A stretch of DNA of 14,092 nt from Gelidibacter sp035515035 (GCF_035515035.1 NZ_DATJCA010000007.1:1-14092), one strand, 5' to 3'. Shown: positions 1 to 8,384, numbered from the stretch's first letter. Program-made: numbers and translations. Notes: generated from the letters alone by a model not told the origin.

Positions 1-141
1 GTCAATATTATCTGCACGTAAATGATCGAGTGCACTTTGCAGATCGGTAAGCGGTACAAATCCGTTTTTTTCAATCCCGTAAACTTTTGGGTTGGATACG
101 ATGCGTAAAATATAATAACGACGGAGAAACTCTGGGGTCAT
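1..141 (-). CDS. N-terminal fragment of an unidentified protein, cut by the window edge
   Basis: Reading the minus strand from an ATG at 141-139 gives 47 open codons to the window edge, beginning MTPEFLRRYYILRIV and ending in a helix-like stretch (LQSALDHLRADNID). The fragment has no signal peptide or membrane segment, so a cytoplasmic protein is likely. An opening basic helix followed by a possible winged-helix region loosely recalls the start of WYL-type helix-turn-helix regulators of this phylum, but 47 residues are too few to decide, and no function is assigned. It is divergent from the flippase, with about 90 bases between the two start codons, so the promoters share that gap. Confidence 0.6.
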   Translation of the reverse strand, partial: MTPEFLRRYYILRIVSNPKVYGIEKNGFVPLTDLQSALDHLRADNID

Positions 142-205
142 AGGTCTGTTTGTAAAAACGAATGTAATAATTTACTTTCATAAAGCTAAAGGGAATCGGT
201 TTATA

Positions 206-213
206 TATATTTG
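206..213 (+). promoter_or_regulatory. Candidate Bacteroidota -7 element (TATATTTG)
   Basis: TATATTTG matches the TAnnTTTG -7 consensus of the Bacteroidota housekeeping sigma factor. No convincing TTTG -33 box lies about 19 bases upstream. If it is used, transcription would start around 218-221. The TTG at 211 would then lie inside the promoter, which favours the ATG at 232 as the flippase start. Confidence 0.35.
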
Positions 214-231
214 ACGACCTTAATTAAACTC

Positions 232-1487
232 ATGACCTCCGTTTTTAGTAAAAAAGATTTTGTTGCTACCAAATGGTTTACGCTCGAAAAAATAATACAA
301 CTTGTAACCGGCGTTTATATTGTTCCTAAAATTTTTAGTGCTTTGGGTACTATTGATATTGGCAAACTTAAGTTTGCTGAATCTGTTTTGGGAATGTTGA
401 CTCCTCTGTTTTTTCTCGGTTTATCTGCTATTTGTATTAGGGAAATTGTTTTCAATCCAAAACGTTATCAGCTTATTTTGGCTACGGCTTTCTATCTCCG
501 ATTGATCAGTTGGATAGTCATATTTGTTGGTATCATCCTCTATTTTAGTTTTACCGATAACCGTCCGTTAAAGGGTTTATATCTTATTATTGCGTTTGGT
601 TATCTCTTTAAACTGACCGATGTTTTTGAATATTATTTACTGGCAAAAAAATGGACAAAAATAATATTCATCAGTAAAATAGTGAGCTTAAGTGTTATTA
701 TGGCATTGCAATATTATGGCGTAAAACACCAGTTTGATGTGTATTATTTTGCCAAACTTATTGTTCTTGACTTCTTTATTCAAGGCTTAATTTATGCCCT
801 CATTCTTAAACATAAAAAATTGCTTTTTTTTAAGGAATGGAAGTTTTCCTGGACTTTGGGCAAATCGTTATTAAAGATGTCTTTTCCTTTAATAATTTCA
901 AATAGCCTGATTATGTTTTACATCAAATTGATGAATTGTTTTTGAACTATTTTCATGGCGATCATGCCAATGGGATTTTTGCTACAGTGCAGTTTTTAGT
1001 GATTATTTTGACTTGGAATATTGGTTTTTCTGTCATTAATGCCTTATATCCTTCCTTGGCTGAATCTTATAAAGAAGACATTTTAGACTATCAAAATAAA
1101 ATAAAAGTACTTTTTAGGATCATGCTGTCTTTTGGCGTTTTCATAGGTGTTTTTTATACTTTATTCGGCGATGTTATTTTGGATACCTTCTTCACAGCAG
1201 CTTATGCCGAGGCTAAAACCCCTTTATTGATTTTCTGTTGGGCGCCGCTTTTTGTTTTTATAGGAATGATTTACGAAAAACATTTAATCAACACCAACGA
1301 TTTACAGAAAAATGTTTACCGATTTGTTCTTGGTTGTGTTTCAAACCTTATTTTATGTTATTTCCTGATTCCAATTTGGCAGGTCAATGGTGCAGCAATA
1401 GCCGTTTTAGCAAGTCATTTTATAACCAATATTGTGTATGTGTTTTTAGATACTAAAAGCAGAAAAGAGGTAGTATCTCTTTTTTAA
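232..1487 (+). pseudogene. Wzx-type polysaccharide flippase (PST/MOP superfamily), frameshifted
   Basis: This is an inner-membrane protein of the oligosaccharide flippase family, which moves lipid-linked glycan units to the periplasmic face. The first part (from ATG 232, or TTG 211) runs in frame 1 and stops at 943-945. The rest continues in frame 3 to the TAA at 1485-1487. Restoring one G at about 930/931 joins them into YIKLDELFLNYFHGDHANGI, which matches the family's usual helix-loop ('Y.K.D...L......A.GI'). The repaired product is about 418 residues, a normal length, with many hydrophobic segments and the late family motif NGAAIAVL. The ATG at 232 is preferred because the TTG at 211 overlaps a promoter-like TATATTTG. 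No glycosyltransferases adjoin it, so the glycan it would carry is unknown. The break may be a real pseudogene mutation or a sequencing error. The family call is firm. Confidence 0.85.
1463..1485 (+). terminator. Possible AT-rich intrinsic terminator at the flippase end
   Basis: AAAAGAG (1463-1469) and CTCTTTT (1477-1483) form a perfect 7-bp stem around a 7-base loop. The T-run of the second arm continues to 1485, ending on the first base of the flippase stop codon. The stem is weak because it is AT-rich and it overlaps the last codons, so the call is tentative. Confidence 0.3.
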
Positions 1488-1517
1488 GTCGATTTGATTT
1501 TCGCAACATCAAAATTT

Positions 1518-1549
1518 TCACTAAATAAAGTCATCTTTATAAAAAGTGA
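1518..1549 (+). terminator. Stem-loop between flippase and fucosidase, possible terminator
   Basis: TCACT (1518-1522) pairs with AGTGA (1545-1549), and inside it ATAAAG (1525-1530) pairs with CTTTAT (1535-1540) around a TCAT loop, with an A-rich internal bulge. A run of five T follows at 1554-1558. This would separate the flippase and fucosidase transcripts. The stem is AT-rich, and a regulatory hairpin for the fucosidase is an equally open reading. Confidence 0.35.
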
Positions 1550-1601
1550 CCGTATTTTTACGAGTTTTGGTTGGTAATCAAACTATACTCAGAGCATCAT
1601 T

Positions 1602-3332
1602 ATGGCAGATTTTATTTCAAGATTCTTATTTTTCGGATGTGCGTTTTTATCTCTATCCTCCTGTAAAACGGACCCTTCAAAAGCTGAACAAATAACAGAG
1701 GCTGACACCTATGTGGTAGAGGAGAACTGGGAGGATCGTAAATTTTCTATGTTTATTCATTGGGGTCTTTACTCCATTCCGGCTGGGATTTGGAATGACC
1801 AGAAAATAAGGGGATATAGTGAGCAAATAAAAGGGCATGCAAAAATCCCAACTGAGGACTATAGAAAATTGGGTGCTCAATTTAATCCCATCCATTGGGA
1901 TGCTGATGAAGTTGCGCTTTTGGCGAAACAAGCCGGAATGAAATCCATTGTTTTAACCGCCAAACATCATGACGGCTTTTGTCTGTTCGATTCCCAATAC
2001 ACTACATTTGATGTTGTTGATGCCACGCCCTATACAAAAGACATTGTTAAGGAATTGGCGGAAGCAGCAAAGCGTCACAATTTAAAATTCGGCGTATATT
2101 TTTCACTGATTGATTGGGATTATGAAGGTGCCCTGCCTTTTGAATCTGTTGATAATTCGGATGCCATTCCGCCCTTGCATCATGAATATAATTTGAATCA
2201 AATTGAAGAACTATTGACAAATTATGGTGATATCTCTGAAATATGGTTTGATATGGGCGCTCCAACTTACGACCAAAGCAAAGAAATGGCAACACTGGTC
2301 AAAAGATTACAGCCCAATTGTATGATCAGTGGGAGAATTTGGAATGATCAGGGCGATTTTGTCGTTATGGGTGACAATAAGCAACCGGATTTTAAAATGG
2401 GAGTGCCGTGGCAAACCCCGGCCTCCATGTTCAATGAAACCTGGAGTTACCGATCTTGGCAGGAGCGAGGTGAAGTGGAAACTAAAGTGGCTGAGAAAAT
2501 CAAGGATTTGCTAAAAGTAGTCAGTGCTGGTGGAAACTATCTTTTAAATATTGGACCAAAAGGGGACGGCACCGTTATTCCATTTGAAAAACAAGTGCTT
2601 ACAGGCGTTGGGGAATGGCTCGAAAAAAATGGAACATCTATTTATGGAACCAGAGCAACCGCTCTCCCAGAGCAAGACTGGGGCATGATGACTGCAAAAC
2701 CTGGAAAATTATACCTCCATGTTATTAACTTTCCCGAAAACAACAAGCTTAGCATAAAAGGGCTCCATGCCGATGTAAAGAAAGTATATCCACTATCTGA
2801 CAACGCTTTATCATTGGAAAGTAGAATGACGAACACCGGTTATGAAATTGATTTAAACAACAATCTTGTCAAAGACAAATACGCAACGACGCTAGTTCTT
2901 GACTATGAAAATGACTTATCAATTACTCCGGAAAATGTTATCACCGCAAATGAAAGTAACAAATTTGTTCTGACCGCAGAAAATGCCGAGAATTATCACA
3001 GCTATAGTGGACACGATTATTATTCGACCAAAGCCACAGTGATTAAAATGAAATGGTATGTCATAAGTGATTCAAAAGAACCCTCTGAAATACAAGTAAG
3101 ATTTTCTTCGAAAGAAAAGAATAAATATAAATTGGTCATCAATAATCACGACTATATTCTTTCAACAGTAAATGCTGATAGTGATAAAGACGGTTACTTA
3201 TATGAATTGACCATCCCCTCGGTAGTTTTGTACGACGGAAAAAAGATCAACGACATAACCTTGCGTTTAGAGGATCAAAGCAATCCGCATCGTGGTTTGG
3301 CAATTGAGAAATTGGAAATAGTAATGAAGTAA
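1602..3332 (+). CDS. Alpha-L-fucosidase, GH29 family lipoprotein
   Basis: It hydrolyses alpha-L-fucosyl linkages from glycans by the retaining mechanism of GH29. The 576-residue product begins with a lipoprotein signal peptide ending LSLSSC (lipidated Cys21), so it is membrane-anchored in the periplasm or at the surface. The catalytic (beta/alpha)8 barrel spans roughly 40-345. GH29 signatures include FIHWGLYSIP (51-60), KHHDGF (121-126), the nucleophile Asp217 in IWFDMG, and GGNYLLNIGPKGDG (310-323). Where many GH29 enzymes have a W-E-T motif this protein has PWQTP (269-273). Glu279 and Glu288 just after are possible acid/base residues, which I cannot settle. A beta-rich domain covers about 350-435, and a further region of about 135 residues (441-576) looks like an extra beta-sandwich of unknown role. 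No SusC/SusD, sulfatase or sensor gene is adjacent. Substrate (host glycan, algal fucoidan or other) is not readable. The family call is firm. Confidence 0.95.
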   Translation: MADFISRFLFFGCAFLSLSSCKTDPSKAEQITEADTYVVEENWEDRKFSMFIHWGLYSIPAGIWNDQKIRGYSEQIKGHAKIPTEDYRKLGAQFNPIHWDADEVALLAKQAGMKSIVLTAKHHDGFCLFDSQYTTFDVVDATPYTKDIVKELAEAAKRHNLKFGVYFSLIDWDYEGALPFESVDNSDAIPPLHHEYNLNQIEELLTNYGDISEIWFDMGAPTYDQSKEMATLVKRLQPNCMISGRIWNDQGDFVVMGDNKQPDFKMGVPWQTPASMFNETWSYRSWQERGEVETKVAEKIKDLLKVVSAGGNYLLNIGPKGDGTVIPFEKQVLTGVGEWLEKNGTSIYGTRATALPEQDWGMMTAKPGKLYLHVINFPENNKLSIKGLHADVKKVYPLSDNALSLESRMTNTGYEIDLNNNLVKDKYATTLVLDYENDLSITPENVITANESNKFVLTAENAENYHSYSGHDYYSTKATVIKMKWYVISDSKEPSEIQVRFSSKEKNKYKLVINNHDYILSTVNADSDKDGYLYELTIPSVVLYDGKKINDITLRLEDQSNPHRGLAIEKLEIVMK

Positions 3333-3421
3333 TTATTCACTTCATACTAATCAGGAGTTGTGCTGATCTGTTGATTTTTTTCGGATGATATCCGTTGGTT
3401 GCTATTTAGAAGCTTCACGAA

Positions 3422-3880
3422 TTAATTAAAACCTTTCATTGCGGCTATCGTGCCAACCCATATGATGACGCACGAAATAAAAATCCCTATGGTATTGGCC
3501 AAAAAAGCCTGTTTGCGTTCCAACCCAAAAAGATAACCCGCAATGGTGCCCGCATAAACTCCAGTTCCGGGAAGGGGAATCAATACGAAAATCATAAGGC
3601 CCCAAAAACCATATTTCTTCACATTGTTTCCAGCACCTACTTTAGCACGTCGCGCTACAAAAATGGCTGCTTTTTTATAATAATACCATCTGATAAAATA
3701 GCGATTGATTACATCAAGAAAAAAGTTCATAATAGGAAACACCATTACATTTGCAATAAAGCAAAAAAGGAACGCTACATAAATATTTACCCCATTCAGC
3801 AGCGCATAAGGAATACCCACTTTTGCCTCACCCAAAGGAGATATACTCCAAAGCATAGCAATGAATAAATCAGAAATCAT
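3422..3880 (-). CDS. Small multi-drug export family membrane protein (COG2426/PF06695 type)
   Basis: This is a 152-residue integral membrane protein. It matches the 'putative small multi-drug export' family, whose true substrate is not established despite the name. The family's N-terminal motif is visible as SPLGEAKVGIPYAL (14-27), with a proline-glycine break suggesting a re-entrant hairpin. A second such motif is KYGFWGLMIFVLIPLPGTG (89-107), followed by hydrophobic segments at about 108-120 and 126-148. A basic loop (RWYYYKKAAIFVARRAK, 64-80) probably faces the cytoplasm. Length is normal for the family. It is convergent with the fucosidase (89 bases between stop codons) and divergent from the lipoprotein at 4276, so it is its own transcription unit. 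Family assignment is good, but function is uncertain. Confidence 0.88.
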   Translation of the reverse strand: MISDLFIAMLWSISPLGEAKVGIPYALLNGVNIYVAFLFCFIANVMVFPIMNFFLDVINRYFIRWYYYKKAAIFVARRAKVGAGNNVKKYGFWGLMIFVLIPLPGTGVYAGTIAGYLFGLERKQAFLANTIGIFISCVIIWVGTIAAMKGFN

Positions 3881-4275
3881 TTCTTTGTAATTAGAAGCGG
3901 CAAAAATAACTCATTTTCAAAGGTCTATACTGAAGTCATATATTAAAGTTTAGCCAAAAATTTCACTTTAATATAATAAACCTAAACCTAGAAGATGAAG
4001 AGCGCTCTTTTATTAAAAAGTGGGAGATATAGATTGGATATAACCGTGATTTTAATCAGAACTATTTTTAAACTCATTTCGTTACGTGTCCTTCAATCGC
4101 ATTGATTCTACTTATAAAATTAACCGTTATTTAAGCTTTTCGTTTGATGTTTTCATTTACCATCCTTAACTTAAAATGGAAATATTTTCTCCGTAAAAAA
4201 GGTTAGATGTAATTGCAAACATATGACGTCGTAGCAATTGGAAAATAATCTACATTTATAAAAAAATCATACGCC
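3881..4275. other. 395-base intergenic spacer between divergent genes
   Basis: The stretch is AT-rich with many stops in all frames. The only short reading frames are trivial, such as a 12-codon one from 3995. It must hold the promoters of the minus-strand gene ending at 3422 and of the lipoprotein at 4276. Apart from the TATTTTTG noted at 3901-3908, I see only a perfect 12-base palindrome (AAGAGCGCTCTT, 3998-4009) and a near-consensus TACATTTA at 4251-4258 just ahead of the lipoprotein. No RNA gene or repeat is recognisable. Confidence 0.5.
3901..3908 (-). promoter_or_regulatory. Candidate -7 element for the small membrane protein
   Basis: On the minus strand these bases read TATTTTTG, matching TAnnTTTG, and end about 20 bases ahead of the ATG at 3880. 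A TTTG lies upstream on the same strand but only about 9 bases away, too close for a normal -33 box, so confidence is modest. Confidence 0.35.
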
Positions 4276-6354
4276 ATGTCATTGAGGTATTTTAAGATTA
4301 TGCTTATCGGGTTTTCCCTGTTTTTATCCTGTAGTAATGACGATGATGGTCCTGATTCACAATCAGACTTTTATGCTGGCGCAAAGACTTCAGCAACAGA
4401 AAACCAATTGTTTGGAACATGGGCCATTTTCAACGTTGGTTTTAATGATCAAACTAATGCAGTGCCAATAAGCTACCCCGATTGTGGAAGGGATTTCCTA
4501 GTATTTTCTGACAAAGGAATTTATACGGAATATTTGTTTCAAAGCAGTGATTGCCACTACGAGGCGAATACCTTGAGTTGGACGCTAAAGAACGGGGTGA
4601 TCAAGATGTCTAATCAGTATAACCAAACTGAAGATTTGGTCATTACCCAGGTCTCGGCAAACGAACTTATTTTTAAATCACGATTGGATGTCACTGGCGA
4701 TGGAACATTGGATATTGTTGTGCTATATCTTCAACGTCACACGCCAATTGCATTTGATATGGTGTCAGGAAGTTTTATGCGCAATACATCGGAAGTAGCG
4801 CAAAATCTCATTAGCTATATCTGGCAACCGTATCATGACGCCAAAACTTTTGTGGGCTATGAAATCTACAGGAGCGCAGGAGATAATTGCTCAAAGGATG
4901 AGGCGGTATTGATAAAAACCATCTCAGATATTAATATTACAGAGTTTACAGATTTCACGCCTCCAGGTGCAGAGCGTCTTTGTTATTATTTAAAAACCAT
5001 CCTACGCACTGGAACTTTGGGCGAAAGCGAATTACAGGTTTTTGACAGCCACTATCTGACCGTAAAACCTGTAAATTTAACCGAACCCACCGTACATAAT
5101 AATACCATTGCATTAAACTGGGAAGCTAGTGATACGCCGTATTTTTCACATTACGAAATTTCATATACCAATTTCCCTAGTGGAATATCGGGCTATGGTC
5201 AACAAGTGGTGAGGGTGGCACGAATTTCCAATAAGAGCACTACGAGTTTTATAGATAACAATCCACCATTTCTTAAAAATCCCATTTATAGCATTCGTGT
5301 GTATGATGTTTTTGGAAATCACACCGTTGTTAATCCGCAAGGCTATAAGACGGCATGGCAAGTCAGCTATGAAAGGGCTGGTCTGTTACCAATCCATCGG
5401 TTATTTTCTTATGCTATTGATCCGACAGAACCTGTGGTTTATTTATATGGGTACGATACTGAAGCTTCAAATAATCTTAAAATATTGCGGTATAATTATG
5501 AAACAAATCGCACTGAAACCATATCAAGCCAAGAGGCATCAACTTCTACAGATTTATCAATTGAGATCATCACCTCGTCTGATGGGAAAGAACTGGTTTT
5601 GGACCAAGGCAACGAATTGCAAATTTATGATGCCACAACTTTGACATTCAAGTATAAGCTCCGACCTTCAGAGATTTCGAACTTAAATGATTTTCGGTAT
5701 GCATCAGCTGGGTATTGGATTTTAACCGATGGAAATTATATTTATAGTTATGTTAGAAATGAAGCCGATTTTACTTTAGTAGATTCTAAACCCCATTTCT
5801 CCAACCACCAAGGCTTCTATAAATACAGCGTATTTGAAATTGAAAACAACCAGCTTTTATTGGGACATAAAAATGAATCTAGCAGCATGGTTTACGCTAT
5901 CGATAATAATGGTATGCTTTCCTATTTAAAAACGGTTGCTCTACCGATCAAAGAGTCTGGCATGCGTCAATCAGAATACAATGCTGCTGGACATTATATG
6001 ATTAATTTTGAAGACAAGAGTCTATATTCTACGCTGAATTATTCTTCTTTGGGGTCTTTTCAGCAACCTTACTTTGCAACTGGCATAAGCACCAATGGCA
6101 GTAAAATATATGGTTCCAATAATGATCCTAATTGGTCAATCGACGATACAGGCGCGCAAACTAAAGAAGCGGTTGTTTTTAACCGGGGGATTTCACAAGT
6201 CCAAACGCTTACGACGAATGGTTATCCTCAGGTGATTTTTCAAAATTATAAAGGTGATGTGCTTTCTATCTCCAGCGGTTTGAAAAAATCACGCCTTCGG
6301 GAGGGCATCAGTTATACGATGGATTTGTTTATAGAAAAATTAGAGGTGCAATAG
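4276..6354 (+). CDS. Large multi-domain surface lipoprotein with lipocalin-like and Fn3-like domains
   Basis: I do not recognise a named family for the whole 692-residue protein. A lipoprotein signal ends LFLSC (Cys19) and is followed by SNDDDGPD, an acidic run like the Bacteroidota lipoprotein export signal, so surface display is likely. Residues 44-155 resemble the lipocalin-like domains of flavobacterial lipoproteins (start LFGTWAI), with cysteines at 70 and 93 and a calcium-loop-like segment DVTGDGTLD (138-146). Residues about 175-260 and 270-350 look like two fibronectin-III-type beta domains, with YEIYRS at 195-200 and an IALNW...YEISY pattern at 278-297. From about 370 to the end, repeated beta segments with aromatic-rich turns suggest a propeller, the part least certain. 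There is no catalytic motif. A binding or adhesion role is only an inference. The gene is preceded by the long spacer and followed by 247 bases, so it is probably monocistronic. Confidence 0.82.
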   Translation: MSLRYFKIMLIGFSLFLSCSNDDDGPDSQSDFYAGAKTSATENQLFGTWAIFNVGFNDQTNAVPISYPDCGRDFLVFSDKGIYTEYLFQSSDCHYEANTLSWTLKNGVIKMSNQYNQTEDLVITQVSANELIFKSRLDVTGDGTLDIVVLYLQRHTPIAFDMVSGSFMRNTSEVAQNLISYIWQPYHDAKTFVGYEIYRSAGDNCSKDEAVLIKTISDINITEFTDFTPPGAERLCYYLKTILRTGTLGESELQVFDSHYLTVKPVNLTEPTVHNNTIALNWEASDTPYFSHYEISYTNFPSGISGYGQQVVRVARISNKSTTSFIDNNPPFLKNPIYSIRVYDVFGNHTVVNPQGYKTAWQVSYERAGLLPIHRLFSYAIDPTEPVVYLYGYDTEASNNLKILRYNYETNRTETISSQEASTSTDLSIEIITSSDGKELVLDQGNELQIYDATTLTFKYKLRPSEISNLNDFRYASAGYWILTDGNYIYSYVRNEADFTLVDSKPHFSNHQGFYKYSVFEIENNQLLLGHKNESSSMVYAIDNNGMLSYLKTVALPIKESGMRQSEYNAAGHYMINFEDKSLYSTLNYSSLGSFQQPYFATGISTNGSKIYGSNNDPNWSIDDTGAQTKEAVVFNRGISQVQTLTTNGYPQVIFQNYKGDVLSISSGLKKSRLREGISYTMDLFIEKLEVQ

Positions 6355-6549
6355 CTTAGGGATTATCTATTCAACCCTTTCCTTCATAATAATAGGAAGT
6401 CTTATATAGGATGTGTCTTTTGAAGGATTAGACCTTTGACCTCGTTTTGGAGAAATTCATATATTTTACAGGGGTGTTTTGGTTTGAATGTTTCAATTTT
6501 AAATGATGAATAGCAACAAAAACCGATTTTGCCCTAAAGTTAATTTGGG

Positions 6550-6577
6550 ATAAGTGGTATATTTAGCTACCACTTAT
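6550..6577 (+). promoter_or_regulatory. Perfect 10-bp inverted repeat ahead of the amidohydrolase operon
   Basis: ATAAGTGGTA (6550-6559) and TACCACTTAT (6568-6577) are exact reverse complements separated by 8 bases (TATTTAGC). The repeat ends 24 bases before the ATG at 6602. It could be an operator for a dimeric repressor overlapping the promoter, or a hairpin in the 5' leader that would affect translation. No T-run follows at once, so it is not a typical terminator for the lipoprotein upstream. A TTAATTTG close to the -7 consensus sits just before it at 6540-6547. Confidence 0.55.
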
Positions 6578-6601
6578 AAGTTGTAAATAATTAACAAGCT
6601 C

Positions 6602-8353
6602 ATGAAGACCTTTATCAAGAATGGATTGTTTTTCTCGGGAATGCCCGATGAAAAAGCTGTTAAACAAGATGTATTGATTGATGGTGACGGACGTATATTA
6701 GAAATAGGGTCCTCCATTTCATTTTCTGAAGAGGATTTGGAAATTATTGATGCCGAAGGAAAATGGATCGTTCCAGGTTTTATTGATTCGCATACCCATT
6801 ATGATGCTGAGATTTTGGCTTCTCCAGGACTAAAAGAATCGGCACGACATGGCGTCACCACCATCATTTTGGGAAGCTGTTCAGTGTCGGCAGTATATAA
6901 TTCGGCGGAAGATACTGCCGATTCATTTACAAGGGTTGAAGCGATTCCGAGAGAGGTCATGTTGCCCTTGTTGGAAAAAGAGAAATCGTGGAGCACTCCA
7001 AAAGAATGGAAAGCCTACATCAGCAAATTACCTTTAGGAATCAACATCGCTTCTTTTATCGGCCATTCTGATATGCGAATGAAAGCCATGGGAATCAAGC
7101 GTTCTTTAAGCGATAAGGAATCGGCAACACCTCAAGAAAAAGAACTGATGTTGAATATGCTTGACGACGCGCTTGACGAAGGTTTTATAGGCTTATCAAC
7201 CATGGATAATCCTTGGGACAAAATGGATGGTGACCGGTATTGGTCCCATAAAACGCCCTCTTTTTATGCTTCGTGGAAAGAAAGAAAAGGTCTGATCAAT
7301 CTACTTCGAGAACGCGATGCAATTCTTCAAGGCGCCCCTAATTTGGTCACTCGGATCAATGCGCTCAATTATATGTTGGCGAGTGCGGGTATTTTCAGAA
7401 AACCGCTTAAAACTACCATGATTGCCATGATGGATTTAATTGGCGATCGCTATATTTATCCCATGGTGGCCTTTGGTTCCAAAGCCATCAATAGTTTGGG
7501 AAATGCCAACTTTAGGATGCAGTCGCCACCTTGTCCATTTACGGTGTATTACGATGGCGTTGACTCGGTCATGTTTGAGGAATTCCCAAGTGGAGAGGCT
7601 TTGAGGCATCTAGCCAAAGAATTGGATCAAAGAGATGAACTCATAAATGATCCTCAATTTAGAGAGAATTTTAAAAGAGAGATCAAGAAAAAATATGCGC
7701 CAAAAGTGTGGCATAAAGATTTAAGCAAAGCCGTTATAATCGATTGTCCTGACGAAAGTTTAATAGGTAAAAACTTCTATGACATTGCTGAAGAAACCAA
7801 TAAACATCCTGTCGATGCGTTCCTGGATACAATAATAAAATATGATAAAAAGATGAGATGGACCACCACGATTGCCAATGATAGAACCGAAAAATATAAA
7901 AACCTTTACAATTTCAAATACAATTTAATTAGTTTTTCGGATGCCGGTGCCCATCTCAATAATATGGCATTCTATAATTTTCCTTTAAAAATGATTAAAA
8001 TGGTGCACGATTCCATAAAGAAGGGAAATCCGATCATGACCATGGAAAAATGTATTTGGCGACTAACTAAAGAACAAGGCGATTGGTTTGATCTGGATTG
8101 TGGCTATTTAGCCCAAGGAAAAATGGCTGACCTAGTCATCTTAGATCCTGAAAAATTTAAGAACATCACAGAAAACGTTGAAATCGCTCCTATAAAAGAG
8201 TTTGATAATTACGAACGTTTGGTCAATCGAAATGACCGGGTCGTTTCAAGAGTGATGGTTGGTGGGAATACAATTTTAAAGAACGACACCTTTGAGGAAG
8301 ATTATGGCAAAACAAAAAAGTACGGCAGGTTTCTCGAGAAAGTGGGACAATAA
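6602..8353 (+). CDS. D-aminoacylase / N-acyl-D-amino-acid deacylase-like amidohydrolase
   Basis: It belongs to the amidohydrolase superfamily near N-acyl-D-amino-acid deacylases (COG3653), which hydrolyse N-acyl-D-amino acids or related amides in the cytoplasm. The 583-residue protein has the N-terminal beta-sandwich strand and IVPGFIDSHTHYD (56-68) with metal-binding His64 and His66. GSCSVS (91-96) supplies Cys93 where the family has a metal-bridging cysteine. FIGHSDMR (152-159), EGFIGLST (193-200), SDAGAH (446-451) with catalytic Asp447, and the closing strand GYLAQGKMADLVILD (501-515) follow in family order. In the middle, where D-aminoacylases show H-x-R and S-H-x-K metal ligands, it reads QGAPNLVTRIN (243-253) and PLKTTMIAMMDL (268-279), with no histidine. 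No signal peptide is seen. The aldo-keto reductase follows 31 bases later, so the two are probably co-transcribed. Superfamily is certain; substrate is not. Confidence 0.9.
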   Translation: MKTFIKNGLFFSGMPDEKAVKQDVLIDGDGRILEIGSSISFSEEDLEIIDAEGKWIVPGFIDSHTHYDAEILASPGLKESARHGVTTIILGSCSVSAVYNSAEDTADSFTRVEAIPREVMLPLLEKEKSWSTPKEWKAYISKLPLGINIASFIGHSDMRMKAMGIKRSLSDKESATPQEKELMLNMLDDALDEGFIGLSTMDNPWDKMDGDRYWSHKTPSFYASWKERKGLINLLRERDAILQGAPNLVTRINALNYMLASAGIFRKPLKTTMIAMMDLIGDRYIYPMVAFGSKAINSLGNANFRMQSPPCPFTVYYDGVDSVMFEEFPSGEALRHLAKELDQRDELINDPQFRENFKREIKKKYAPKVWHKDLSKAVIIDCPDESLIGKNFYDIAEETNKHPVDAFLDTIIKYDKKMRWTTTIANDRTEKYKNLYNFKYNLISFSDAGAHLNNMAFYNFPLKMIKMVHDSIKKGNPIMTMEKCIWRLTKEQGDWFDLDCGYLAQGKMADLVILDPEKFKNITENVEIAPIKEFDNYERLVNRNDRVVSRVMVGGNTILKNDTFEEDYGKTKKYGRFLEKVGQ

Positions 8354-8384
8354 AATAAACAGTTACAAAAAGCAATATAATGAG

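Noticed and set aside
211..231. TTG start 21 bases upstream of the flippase ATG
   Set aside because: It overlaps a TATATTTG promoter-like element and adds residues not needed by the family; ATG 232 fits better.
936..1487. Second half of the flippase as an independent gene starting at TTG 936
   Set aside because: Its sequence continues the first half exactly once a single base is restored, and it lacks its own start region; it is one broken gene.
3375..3394. T-run followed by CGGAT-GAT-ATCCG hairpin between convergent genes
   Set aside because: The T-run is on the wrong side of the stem for either strand to act as an intrinsic terminator.
1602..3880. A polysaccharide utilisation locus around the fucosidase
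   Set aside because: No SusC/SusD pair, sulfatase, further glycoside hydrolase or sensor-regulator gene is present in the window.
3998..4009. 12-base palindrome AAGAGCGCTCTT in the long spacer
   Set aside because: It is far from either start codon and has no loop for a stable hairpin; nothing ties it to regulation.
8292..8384. In-frame upstream extension of the aldo-keto reductase
   Set aside because: It would overlap the end of the amidohydrolase by 62 bases and adds a lysine-rich stretch not seen in the family.
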